Shown piece by piece: positions 7,457-15,224 of a stretch of DNA of 64,000 bases (the stretch's first letter is position 1; each line of letters opens with the position of its first letter). The notes under the pieces were generated by a model that was not told the origin of the DNA, made no database searches, and saw nothing but the letters and a program-made list of their open reading frames with translations. Position numbers and translations under genes: made by a program. Source of the stretch: DATCMH01 sp036563505 (lineage in GTDB: Bacteria > Pseudomonadota > Alphaproteobacteria > Rhizobiales > Beijerinckiaceae); assembly GCA_036563505.1 (NCBI GenBank), contig DATCMH010000002.1, positions 248,001 through 312,000 of the forward strand, written 5' to 3'.

Positions 7457-9679
7457 ATGATCCGCCGCCTGTTCCTGCGTCTTGCTCTCCTCTGCCTGAT
7501 CGGCCCGCTTCTCGTCTCGCCCGCTCCGGCCCAGACGGCGCCCGACCCGGTCGCGACGCGCGTCGAGGACCTCCTGCGGCAGATGACCCTCGACGAGAAG
7601 GTCGGGCAGCTCACCCTCGTGTCCTGGGGGCCGGAATTCGACGCCGACATGGTCCGGGCGGGCCGGGTCGGCGCCGTGATCAACTTCAACTTCGCCAAGG
7701 ACGTCGCGCAACTGCAGGCGATCAACCGCGAGACGCGGCTGAAGATCCCGCTCATCTTCGGCCTCGACATCCTGCACGGCTTTCGCACCATCTTCCCGGT
7801 GCCGCTGGCGGAGGCCGCGACCTTCGATCCCGACCTCGTCCGCGCCGCCGCCGAGCGCGCGGCGGTCGAGGCCCGGATGGAGGGGGTGCAGTGGACCTAC
7901 GCCCCGATGGTCGACATCTCCCGCGATCCGCGCTGGGGCCGCATGGTCGAAGGCTCGGGCGAGGATCCGCTGCTCGGCAGCGTGTTGGCGCGCGCCCGCA
8001 CGGAAGGATTTCGGGCCGGCGGCATCGCCACGGGCGTCAAGCACTTTGCGGGCTACGGCGCGGCCGAGGGCGGGCGCGACTACGACAAGACGGATATCCC
8101 CACGGCCCTCTTCCGCGACGTCTACCTTGCGCCCTTCCGGGCCGCGGTGGAGGCCGGTACGGAAACGGTGATGAGCGCGTTCAACGCGCTGAACGGCGTG
8201 CCGGCCATGGCGAACCCTTGGCTCCTCAAGGACGTGCTGCGCGGCGAACTCGGCTTCAAGGGCTTCGTGATCTCGGACTGGGCCGGCATCCTGGAGCTCA
8301 TCGCCCACGGCGTCGCCCGCGACGAGGCGGAAGCCGTGCGAAAAGCCATCCTCGCCGGCATCGACATGGACCTCGCCGGCAAGCTCTACGACCGCCATCT
8401 CGCCAACGAGGTGCGGGCTGGCCGCGTGCCGGAATCCGTCGTCGATGACGCCGTGCGCCGCGTGCTGACCGTCAAGGTCCGCATGGGCCTGTTCGAGATG
8501 CCGCCGCCTGACCCGAACCGGCCCGAGGACCGGTTCGTGACGTCCGAATCCCGCGCGCTCGCCCGCCGCCTCGCGCGCGACTCCTACGTGCTGCTCCAGA
8601 ATCGCGGCAATGCGATCCCGCTCGCGGCGGGGGCGAAGCGCATCGCGCTCGTCGGCGGCCTCGCCGAAGCGCGCAACGATCAGCTCGGCGCTCACACCGC
8701 CCGCGGCTGGCTCGGCGACGCCGTGACCTACCGGGAAGGGCTGGAGCGCCGCGCCGCGCAGACCGGTCAGACCGTGACTTATGCCGAGGGCTGCGACGGT
8801 TACTGCGAGTCCGCCGCGAAGTTCCCGGAGGCTGTGGCTGCCGCGAAGGATGCCGACGTCGTCGTCGCCGTGCTCGGCGAGCCCCTCGACATGACGGGTG
8901 AGGCGAGTTCCCGCGCCTTCCTGACCCTGCCCAACAAGCAGGAGGAGCTTCTCGACGCCCTCGTTGCCACGGGCAAGCCCGTGATCCTGGTGCTTGTGGC
9001 GAGCCGCCCGCTCGAGATCACGCGAGTGATCGAGAAGGTGCAGGCCATCCTCGTGACCTGGTTTCCCGGCATCGAAGGCGGGCCGGCGCTGGCCGACATC
9101 CTCTTCGGCGACGAGGTTCCGAGCGGGCGCCTGCCCACGACCTGGATGCGCAGCGTCGGCCAGTTGCCGCTCTACTACAACCGCCTGCCCACGGGCCGCC
9201 CGACGCGGGACGACAACCGCTTCACGACGAAATACGTCGACGAGTCGATCAAGCCTCTCTTTCCCTTCGGCTACGGCCTGACGACCACGCGCTTCGATTA
9301 CGACGCGCTACGCGTCGACACGCCCGTCGTGACGCCGGGCGAGACGATCCGGGTCAGCGTCAAGCTCTCGAACACCGGCGCGCGGACGGGGCGCGAGCTC
9401 GTGCAGCTCTACACCCGCCAGCCGGCGGCGAGCCGCAGCCGTCCGATGCGGGAGCTCAAAGCCTTCGCCAAGGTGGAGCTGAAGGCCGGCGAGACCCGGC
9501 GCGTGGCTCTCGAGGTGCCCGCGAAGGACCTCGGCTTTCACCTTGAGGACGGCACCTACGTCGTCGAGCCCGGGGTTTTCCAGATCTTTGTCGGTGGCGA
9601 CGCCGAGACGGACTTCATGAGCACGGTCGAAGTCGCGGAAGGTCTGCGCCTGCCGCCCGGAGCTCGGGCCAACCCTTAA
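7457..9679 (+). CDS. bglX: Secreted GH3 beta-glucosidase (BglX-like)
   Basis: Periplasmic glycoside hydrolase of family 3, 740 aa. A Sec signal peptide spans about residues 1-26 (MIRRLFLRLALLC, cleavage near PAPAQT). The N-terminal TIM barrel contains IPLIFGLDILHGFRTIFP, DPRWGRMVEGSGEDP and KHFAGYGAAEGGRDYDKT. The nucleophile aspartate is in GFVISDWAG. The alpha/beta sandwich follows (LLQNRGNAIPL) and a C-terminal fibronectin-III-like domain (residues about 640-735, RELVQLYTRQPAAS). The enzyme should remove terminal beta-glucosyl residues from oligosaccharides. It is monocistronic between repeat-rich sequence and the small gene at 9810. Length and domain order match E. coli BglX. Confidence 0.93.
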   Translation: MIRRLFLRLALLCLIGPLLVSPAPAQTAPDPVATRVEDLLRQMTLDEKVGQLTLVSWGPEFDADMVRAGRVGAVINFNFAKDVAQLQAINRETRLKIPLIFGLDILHGFRTIFPVPLAEAATFDPDLVRAAAERAAVEARMEGVQWTYAPMVDISRDPRWGRMVEGSGEDPLLGSVLARARTEGFRAGGIATGVKHFAGYGAAEGGRDYDKTDIPTALFRDVYLAPFRAAVEAGTETVMSAFNALNGVPAMANPWLLKDVLRGELGFKGFVISDWAGILELIAHGVARDEAEAVRKAILAGIDMDLAGKLYDRHLANEVRAGRVPESVVDDAVRRVLTVKVRMGLFEMPPPDPNRPEDRFVTSESRALARRLARDSYVLLQNRGNAIPLAAGAKRIALVGGLAEARNDQLGAHTARGWLGDAVTYREGLERRAAQTGQTVTYAEGCDGYCESAAKFPEAVAAAKDADVVVAVLGEPLDMTGEASSRAFLTLPNKQEELLDALVATGKPVILVLVASRPLEITRVIEKVQAILVTWFPGIEGGPALADILFGDEVPSGRLPTTWMRSVGQLPLYYNRLPTGRPTRDDNRFTTKYVDESIKPLFPFGYGLTTTRFDYDALRVDTPVVTPGETIRVSVKLSNTGARTGRELVQLYTRQPAASRSRPMRELKAFAKVELKAGETRRVALEVPAKDLGFHLEDGTYVVEPGVFQIFVGGDAETDFMSTVEVAEGLRLPPGARANP

Positions 9680-9809
9680 AACTTGAAGAAACCTTTAACG
9701 AACCGGCGGCCGCGTGCGGGGCCGCACGGGAGCCGGTCGCGACTCGCACCACCCTGATCCTCACGCCGGCCAGACAACGAGCCGGCGCGCCAGACCAGGG
9801 ACGCCGCTC

Positions 9810-9908
9810 ATGTCCACTCCCCTCTCGGCCCTCCTCGCCCAAGCCGCCGTGGCCGCCGCCTTCGCGATGGGCTTCGGCCTTGCCGTGATCGCCGCGCCGC
9901 TGATCTGA
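9810..9908 (+). CDS. Possible 32-aa single-span membrane peptide
   Basis: Short open frame starting MSTPLSALLAQAAVAAAFAM, preceded by AGGGAC eight bases before the ATG. Residues about 8-31 form one hydrophobic helix with a few small residues. Nothing else about it can be recognised. It may be a real small membrane protein or chance; the ribosome binding site and hydrophobic composition are the only support. Confidence 0.35.
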   Translation: MSTPLSALLAQAAVAAAFAMGFGLAVIAAPLI

Positions 9909-9922
9909 GGACCGGCCCTCCT

Positions 9923-10546
9923 TCACGATCCGGGCGCGCGGAGCCTCTCCGCCGCCTCGGCGAGCACCGCGCGGATCCGGGCCGGATGGGCCGGGTCGGT
10001 GCAGAGATAGGTCGGGCTCGGGTGGGGCATGGCCAACAGCGCCACCTCGGGCCGCTCGGCGGCGATGACGGGGGCTGCCCGCGCGGCGATCCGCCCGGCG
10101 AGCACCGCGACGGCGAGGCGGGGCAGGAGCGCGAGGAGCGGCGGCAGGCAGCCAAGGCCCGCCGCGATCTCCGGTTCGCGCGGCGCCCGGTTCTTCGCGC
10201 CCGGCGCGTGGATGACGAAGGGCACCGCGTTCCAGATCAAGGTGTCGCGGCGCGGGATGCCGGCTTGGGTTAAGAAGCGGAAGAGGTTCGCCGCCGTGCC
10301 GCTCGGATTGTCGCGAGAGACGAAGAACGACCGGCGGATGCGCGGGCCTGGCGTCTCGAGGAGCAGGAGGAGGCGAGCCTCGGCGCCGCCGTCGAGCGGG
10401 TCGGGATCGGGCACCTCGCCGTGAGCGTCGCGCAGCCTCGCGACGAAGGGGTTGAGCGGCGCCATATGCGGGGCGGCGAGGAGGCTGCGCCGGTGCTCCA
10501 AGGCGAAGTCGTCGGCGAGCGTCTTGGGCCGGTCCGGTGCGTCCAT
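9923..10546 (-). CDS. Uracil-DNA glycosylase family protein
   Basis: A 207-aa protein of the uracil-DNA-glycosylase superfamily, which removes damaged bases from DNA. The motifs in order are LLLLETPGPRIRRSFF (equivalent of the GEAPG loop), TLIWNAVPFVIH (motif with the catalytic-loop Asn) and MPHPSPTYL (the C-terminal HPS loop). No iron-sulfur cysteine set is visible, so it is not a classical family 4 enzyme. Its ATG directly abuts the stop of the PIG-L gene, so it is the last gene of that transcript. A DNA-repair gene at the end of what looks like a metabolite operon is unexpected and may simply be hitch-hiking. Confidence 0.8.
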   Translation of the reverse strand: MDAPDRPKTLADDFALEHRRSLLAAPHMAPLNPFVARLRDAHGEVPDPDPLDGGAEARLLLLLETPGPRIRRSFFVSRDNPSGTAANLFRFLTQAGIPRRDTLIWNAVPFVIHAPGAKNRAPREPEIAAGLGCLPPLLALLPRLAVAVLAGRIAARAAPVIAAERPEVALLAMPHPSPTYLCTDPAHPARIRAVLAEAAERLRAPGS

Positions 10547-11314
10547 TCAGGCCGGGACGGTCTCGGCCAGGACGGCGAGCGAAGCCGGCAAGCGGCCCTG
10601 CACCCGAAAGCTCTCGGCATGTCCCGCTGCCGCGAGCCGCCGGTCGAGGCTCTCGAGCCCGCCGAACTGGAAGCCGATCTGGCTGGCATAAGCGGCGCAG
10701 GCCGCGCGTTTCGCCGCGAAGGCCGTCGCGCCGAAGCGGATTTCCACCTCGGGCAGCGCCGCCATCCGCCCCCGGAACGGCTCCGGCGGCGAGGCCTCGC
10801 GGACGGTGTAGGGGAAGTCGCGCCACCACAGGACGGGCGCCGCGAGCTCGGCTTCGTCAAGCGCACGCACGAGCTGGACGTGGTCGACGTGGCCGCCGAT
10901 GGCCTGCGGCGCGAGGACGAGGTCTGGCCGCGTCTCGTCGAGGAGCCCGGCGAGCGCGACCGCGACAGGCGCCACGATCGCGTCATCCGGCAAAGTCGCG
11001 CCGAACAGCGTTTTGGCTGACTCATAACCGCGGTGCGGCGCCTCGCGGAAGGGCAGGAACCGGGGCGCGGCGAGACCGAGCGCCGCGGCGGCCGCCGCGT
11101 CCTCCTCCCGGCGCAGGGCCATGTAGTCGAGATCGGCCGGCAGCCCCTTGTCGAGCTGGCAGGCGAGCGCGAAACCTGTCGGGTTCGGGACGCTCGCCGT
11201 GAACACCGTCGCCCAGGTCCCCTGCCAGCCCTCCGCCGCGAGCCGCGCCAGGGTTGCGCCGCAGGAGAAGGCGGCGTCGTCGAGATGGGGCGAGAGGGCG
11301 ATGAAGGACGGCAT
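10547..11314 (-). CDS. PIG-L/LmbE-family (MshB-like) deacetylase
   Basis: A 255-aa zinc-dependent N-deacetylase of the PIG-L family. Metal-site motifs are visible: SPHLDDAAFSCG at residues 8-19 (the His-x-Asp-Asp site) and GGHVDHVQL near residue 144. The second motif REEDAAAAAALG is also typical. Known relatives deacetylate GlcNAc-inositol (MshB, mycothiol), GlcNAc-malate (BshB) or GlcNAc-PI. Here it follows a GT4 glycosyltransferase and lies downstream of an inositol-phosphate synthase gene, which makes a GlcNAc-inositol-like substrate attractive. The substrate is inference. It has 95 bp upstream of it with no gene, and abuts the glycosylase-family gene downstream. Confidence 0.88.
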   Translation of the reverse strand: MPSFIALSPHLDDAAFSCGATLARLAAEGWQGTWATVFTASVPNPTGFALACQLDKGLPADLDYMALRREEDAAAAAALGLAAPRFLPFREAPHRGYESAKTLFGATLPDDAIVAPVAVALAGLLDETRPDLVLAPQAIGGHVDHVQLVRALDEAELAAPVLWWRDFPYTVREASPPEPFRGRMAALPEVEIRFGATAFAAKRAACAAYASQIGFQFGGLESLDRRLAAAGHAESFRVQGRLPASLAVLAETVPA

Positions 11315-11409
11315 CTCGGAGCGTTTTCGAGTGAGGTGGGCAGCGGCTCACGTGAAGAAAACGCGACCACTCATAAAGGAGAGCGGATCCAACGCCAGTG
11401 GGATCAGCT

Positions 11410-12639
11410 CTAAAGGAGATGCGGTTCGGCGCGAAAGCGGCAGGGCGTCATCGGCAGGTCCGGCGAGAAGGCGAGGTCGGGCTTCTGGGTCCTCACCGCC
11501 TCGTAGATCTCCATGATCTGGCGCCCGACGGCGTGCCAGGAATAGACGCGCCGGCACTCCTCCAGCGCGGCCTCAGCCAGCCGCCGGCGCAGGTGGTCGT
11601 CCTGGATGATGCGCACCAGCGCCTCGGCCAAAGCCGGCACGTCGCCGCTCTCGGTGAGCAGGGCGTTCTCGTCGTGGCGCAGGCAATCGACGACGCCGAC
11701 TGACCGGCAGGACACCACGGGGAGCCCCGCGGCCATCGCTTCGAGGATGGTGTTGGAGAAGCCCTCGGCGTAGGTCGGCGAGACGAAGACGTCCGCCTCG
11801 CGGTAGAGCTGGGGCACCCTCTCGTACTCGGCGTAGCCGCTGTGGTAGACATGCGGCTCGAGCCCGAGCGCCCTGGATTTCTCCTTGGCGGGTTCCACGT
11901 CCGGGCCGATCCCGGAGATGATCGCGCGATAGGGCACGCCCCGATCGGTGAGGATCCTGAGAGCGTCGAGGAAGTCGAGCACGCCTTTCCGGCGGTCGAC
12001 GCGGCCGTGATAGAGCAGGCGCACCGGCGGCAGGGCCTCGCCCGGCTTTCTGCCTTCAGCCGGCGTGAAGCGCTCAGTGTCGACGGCGCCCGGCACGATG
12101 GTGAAGCGCTCGCGCCTCGTGCCGAGCCGCTCCGAGACTTCGTCGACGAAGCTCGTTCCCCCGATCAGCAGCGCGTTGGCGTGGTCGAGCACCCGCTGCA
12201 TGGCGAGCTTGTGCGTCTCGCAGCAGGAGCCGACCCAGTGCCCGTCGCCGCCCTGGATCGAGACGACGGTGGGCAGGCCGAGCCGGCGCGCGGCCAGCAA
12301 CACCGCCCAGCCGTTCGGGTAGCCGTACTGGGCGTGCAGCACGTCGAAGGGTTTGGCTTCGTGCTCGGCGACGATGGTCTCGACCATGCGGTCGACATCG
12401 GCCTCGAAGTCGCCGCCGTTCTGCTCGCCGAGCTGCTCCAGGCCGATCACCTTGACGCCGTGCACCGGCGGCGGCGGCCCGCCGCCGTAGACCCGCGTCC
12501 CGAACGGGTCGCCCCGATACTGGCTCACCATCGTGACGTCGTAGCCGGCGCGCACGAGCTCGCGCAGCAGGTTGATGGCGTAGACGCTCATCCCCGAGAT
12601 CGCGGGAAAGAAGCGGCGGGAGCAGAACAGGACGCGCAT
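11410..12639 (-). CDS. GT4-family glycosyltransferase (GT-B fold, MshA-like class)
   Basis: Retaining glycosyltransferase of 409 aa. The N-terminal domain starts MRVLFCSRRFFPAISGMSVY, with the glycine loop near residue 16. The C-terminal nucleotide-sugar domain has LLYHGRVDRRKGVLDFLDAL and the EX7E motif in YAEGFSNTILEAMAAGLPV. I chose the ATG at 12639; upstream sequence in frame is repeat DNA. GT4 includes MshA, which joins GlcNAc to inositol 3-phosphate, but also many LPS and EPS enzymes. With Ino1 and a PIG-L deacetylase in the same run of genes, an inositol or cyclitol acceptor is plausible. An odd CC pair (GSCCETH) sits near residue 140. Confidence 0.88.
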   Translation of the reverse strand: MRVLFCSRRFFPAISGMSVYAINLLRELVRAGYDVTMVSQYRGDPFGTRVYGGGPPPPVHGVKVIGLEQLGEQNGGDFEADVDRMVETIVAEHEAKPFDVLHAQYGYPNGWAVLLAARRLGLPTVVSIQGGDGHWVGSCCETHKLAMQRVLDHANALLIGGTSFVDEVSERLGTRRERFTIVPGAVDTERFTPAEGRKPGEALPPVRLLYHGRVDRRKGVLDFLDALRILTDRGVPYRAIISGIGPDVEPAKEKSRALGLEPHVYHSGYAEYERVPQLYREADVFVSPTYAEGFSNTILEAMAAGLPVVSCRSVGVVDCLRHDENALLTESGDVPALAEALVRIIQDDHLRRRLAEAALEECRRVYSWHAVGRQIMEIYEAVRTQKPDLAFSPDLPMTPCRFRAEPHLL

Positions 12640-12662
12640 GATCAGGGCCGAGGGTGCGCGTG

Positions 12663-12828
12663 CCCTTCTCCCCTCGTGGGAGAAGGTGCCCCGCGCAGCG
12701 GGGCGGATGAGGGGGTGCTGGGCATGAGCCCGAGTATCGGAGCCATACCCCTCACCCTTCGGTCGCTGGCGCTCCCTTGCTTCGCCTGCCGGTGCGCAGG
12801 CGAAGCCCTCTCCCACAAGGGGAGAGGG
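12663..12828. repeat. GC-rich palindromic repeat (copy 3), between TIM-barrel gene and GT4 gene
   Basis: Begins CCCTTCTCCCCTCGTGGGAG followed by AAGGTGCCCCGCGCAGCGGG and CGGATGAGGGGGTG, and ends GCGAAGCCCTCTCCCACAAG with GGGAGAGGGG. It separates two genes read in the same direction, so either a new promoter lies below it or the transcript crosses it. Confidence 0.85.
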
Positions 12829-12859
12829 GATTCCCACCCGGCCGCGTCACGAACGTCCG

Positions 12860-13702
12860 TCACGCCGCCCTCCCCACCCGACACTCGCGCAGGTATTTGA
12901 TCGCCTGCGGGATCATCGTGTCGGCGCGGTGCGACTCGCGCGAGAGCTCGACGCAGACGAGGCCGGGGAAGCCGATCTCTTCAAGCGCGTCGAGGATGCC
13001 GGGCGTGTCCATGTCGCCCTCGCCGAAGGCAAGATGCACGTGCTCGCCGCGCTTCATGTCCTCGATGGAGACGGTGCCGAGCCGTGCCGCGAACTCCCGC
13101 ACGGCGGCTGCGGGGTCGCGCTCTCCCGTGACGATGCAGTGGCCGACGTCGAGGGCGAGGCGCAGATTGGGCATGTCGCGGGCGAGCGCGGCGTAGTCGT
13201 CTACCGTCTCAACCAGCATCCCAGGCTCGGGCTCCAGCGAGGCGATGACACCCTTCGCTTCGGCATAGGAGACTACTTGCTTGATCCCGTCGCGCAGCCA
13301 GCCGCGGGCCGCCTCCCGATCGACGCCGGGCTTCGGCACGCCGGCCCAGAACGACACCGTCTCCGAGCCGAGGATCGCCGCCACGTCCACCGCCCGCTGC
13401 AGAAAGGCCACGCGCCGCGCCCTCCCCTCCGGCGTCGCGGTGACGAAGGTTGGCTCGTGCTTCGCCCGCGGATCGAGGAGGTAGCGGGCGCCAGTCTCGA
13501 TCACCGAGCCGAGCTTCAGCTCGTCGAGCCGCCGTCGCAGCGCCTCGGCCCGTGCCGCCCAATCGGACGCGAAGGGGTCGAAATGATTGTAGTCGAGGGT
13601 GAGCGCCACGCCGTCGTAGCCCGCCTCGCGCAGGAGCACGAGGGCGTCGTCGAGGCGATGAGAGGCGGTGCCGTTGGTGTTGTAAGCGAAGCGGAGTCTC
13701 AC
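12860..13702 (-). CDS. Sugar phosphate isomerase/epimerase-like TIM-barrel protein (xylose-isomerase-like)
   Basis: A 280-aa AP_endonuc_2/IolE-IolI-type TIM barrel. It begins with a GTG (VRLRFAYNTNG) that overlaps the YcaO stop as GTGA. Metal-binding positions of the family are visible on successive strands: GVIASLEPEPGML, LALDVGHCIVTGE, and VCVELSRESHR at the C-terminus. Members isomerise or epimerise keto-sugars and keto-inositols, or dehydrate inosose. With inositol-phosphate synthase and a Gfo/Idh/MocA dehydrogenase in the same operon, an inosose or keto-sugar substrate is a reasonable inference. The exact reaction cannot be read from sequence. Confidence 0.85.
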   Translation of the reverse strand: MRLRFAYNTNGTASHRLDDALVLLREAGYDGVALTLDYNHFDPFASDWAARAEALRRRLDELKLGSVIETGARYLLDPRAKHEPTFVTATPEGRARRVAFLQRAVDVAAILGSETVSFWAGVPKPGVDREAARGWLRDGIKQVVSYAEAKGVIASLEPEPGMLVETVDDYAALARDMPNLRLALDVGHCIVTGERDPAAAVREFAARLGTVSIEDMKRGEHVHLAFGEGDMDTPGILDALEEIGFPGLVCVELSRESHRADTMIPQAIKYLRECRVGRAA

Positions 13703-15216
13703 GCGCTCTTCCTCAGGACGTCGCCCATCCAGCCCATGCGGTAGGCGACGTGGTGCGCCTCCGGCTCGCGGTAGAGCGGGTAGAGCGGGCCGACGATGCG
13801 ATCCACTTCCGCCGTGTCGAAATAGGGCTGCCCGCCGAGGCGGTCGAGGGCGTCGGGCGCAAGGCGCACGGGGCGCAGGGTCTCGCTCTCCTCCACGCCG
13901 AAGCGGATCAAGGGACTGTCCCGCTCCATCAGCTTGCGGGTGTTGCGCTCGCCGATGCGGTAATAGCTCATGGTCTCGACCTCGAGCCCCGGTACGATCA
14001 CCTTGACGGTGCCGACGGAGCCGTCGCGGGGCGAGCAGTCGACGTAGAGAACGTCGAACCCCTGCGCTTCCAGCTTTTCGCGCGCGAAGCGGCCACGGGC
14101 GCGGGTGTCCGGCAGCGAGGTCGTGGGCAGGTCCTCGAACCGCTTGTGCGAGCGCACGGAGAGCACGCTGCCGTCGAGGTGTTTTTTCAGCGCCGCGCCG
14201 TCGAGATGCGCCCATTCCATCATAGCCTTGAGCGCCCGGCCCTCCTCGACCTCGAGGCTCGGCAGCGCCGTGCGCACGAAATCCTCGACGTAACCGGGCG
14301 GGGCGACGGAGAGCGCCTCACTCAACGGCCCGTGACCGTACGTCTTGCGCACGCGAGCGGAGCAAAATTCCAGCACCGCCTTGCGCAGGGCCCGCTCCCG
14401 GTCCGGGTCGCAGGCCTCGCCGCAGGCCGAGAGCATGATCGGCACGCGCGGCCCGGCGCGGTCGTAGCCGACGACGTAGAGGTTGGTCAGCCCTAACTCG
14501 TCGGTGGCGTATTTGGGCAGCACCTCGATGCCGAGACCGTCGAGATGGGCGAGGAGCGCCTTCGTCTCGGGCTCCAGGGTCTCGGGCAGGTCGAGCACCA
14601 CGCCCTGATCGAGCGCCCGGAAGAGAAGCCCGTTGCCGTCGCGCTGCAGACACTCGTGCAGGCCGTGGCCCACCGCCCAATCCACGTCGGGACCGGCACC
14701 GAGGCCGTTGGTGATGAGGGTCGTGAAAGGCTTGTAGCCCTTCGGCAGCTCGAAATAGTCGAGCGCGCCCACATCCATCGGCACGAGCACCGGCTCGCCC
14801 GTGCGGGCGCGGGTGGCTTTGATCCAGGCGAGTGGCGTGTCGCGGTCGACGGAACTGCCGGCGGGCAGGCAAAGGGTGAACGGGTCGGTGATTCCCGAGG
14901 GGCCGACTTCCTTGACGAGATTGTTGTAGCTGTCGATCCAGCGCGGCTCGTCGATGAGGCGCAGGGTCGGGAAGATCATCTCCGCGATCTCGGCGATGGC
15001 GCCGATGATCGCCTCCCCGTCCGTGGTGCCGTAGCCGTAACCGGACGGCATGGCGCCGGGCAGGGTCGACGGATCGTCGAGGAAGAGCGCCACCTTCCAG
15101 GCCGGCACGCCCGTCTTGTCGAGGGGCGTCATCGGGAAGGCAACGTAGCGCCCCTTCGGCAGGGCCTCGGCATAGGCGCGGGCGGCGTCGGGGATGTCGT
15201 GGGGAAGGCCGTACAT
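13699..15216 (-). CDS. YcaO-family ATP-dependent enzyme (azoline/thioamide/amidine class)
   Basis: A 505-aa YcaO-domain protein. YcaO enzymes use ATP to activate an amide oxygen and form azolines, thioamides or amidines. Family landmarks are present: the paired acidic residues in AIAEIAEM (E76, E79), TNGLGAG at 169-175 with HGLHE at 184-188 and the following QRD, a C-terminal acidic/basic pair in LEFCSAR (E283, R288), and VKVIVPGLE near 404-412. The proline-rich C-terminus of peptide cyclodehydratases is absent (it ends RKSA). No E1-like/Ocin-ThiF partner, TfuA or precursor peptide was found nearby. It lies in an inositol/sugar operon and overlaps the next gene by 4 bp, so its substrate may not be a ribosomal peptide. 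Confidence 0.88.
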   Translation of the reverse strand: MYGLPHDIPDAARAYAEALPKGRYVAFPMTPLDKTGVPAWKVALFLDDPSTLPGAMPSGYGYGTTDGEAIIGAIAEIAEMIFPTLRLIDEPRWIDSYNNLVKEVGPSGITDPFTLCLPAGSSVDRDTPLAWIKATRARTGEPVLVPMDVGALDYFELPKGYKPFTTLITNGLGAGPDVDWAVGHGLHECLQRDGNGLLFRALDQGVVLDLPETLEPETKALLAHLDGLGIEVLPKYATDELGLTNLYVVGYDRAGPRVPIMLSACGEACDPDRERALRKAVLEFCSARVRKTYGHGPLSEALSVAPPGYVEDFVRTALPSLEVEEGRALKAMMEWAHLDGAALKKHLDGSVLSVRSHKRFEDLPTTSLPDTRARGRFAREKLEAQGFDVLYVDCSPRDGSVGTVKVIVPGLEVETMSYYRIGERNTRKLMERDSPLIRFGVEESETLRPVRLAPDALDRLGGQPYFDTAEVDRIVGPLYPLYREPEAHHVAYRMGWMGDVLRKSA

Positions 15217-15224
15217 CGGGAAAC

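Noticed and set aside
12642..12900. Precursor peptide for the YcaO enzyme among short frames around the TIM-barrel/GT4 gap
   Set aside because: The short frames here are translations of the palindromic repeat and have no leader/core organisation.
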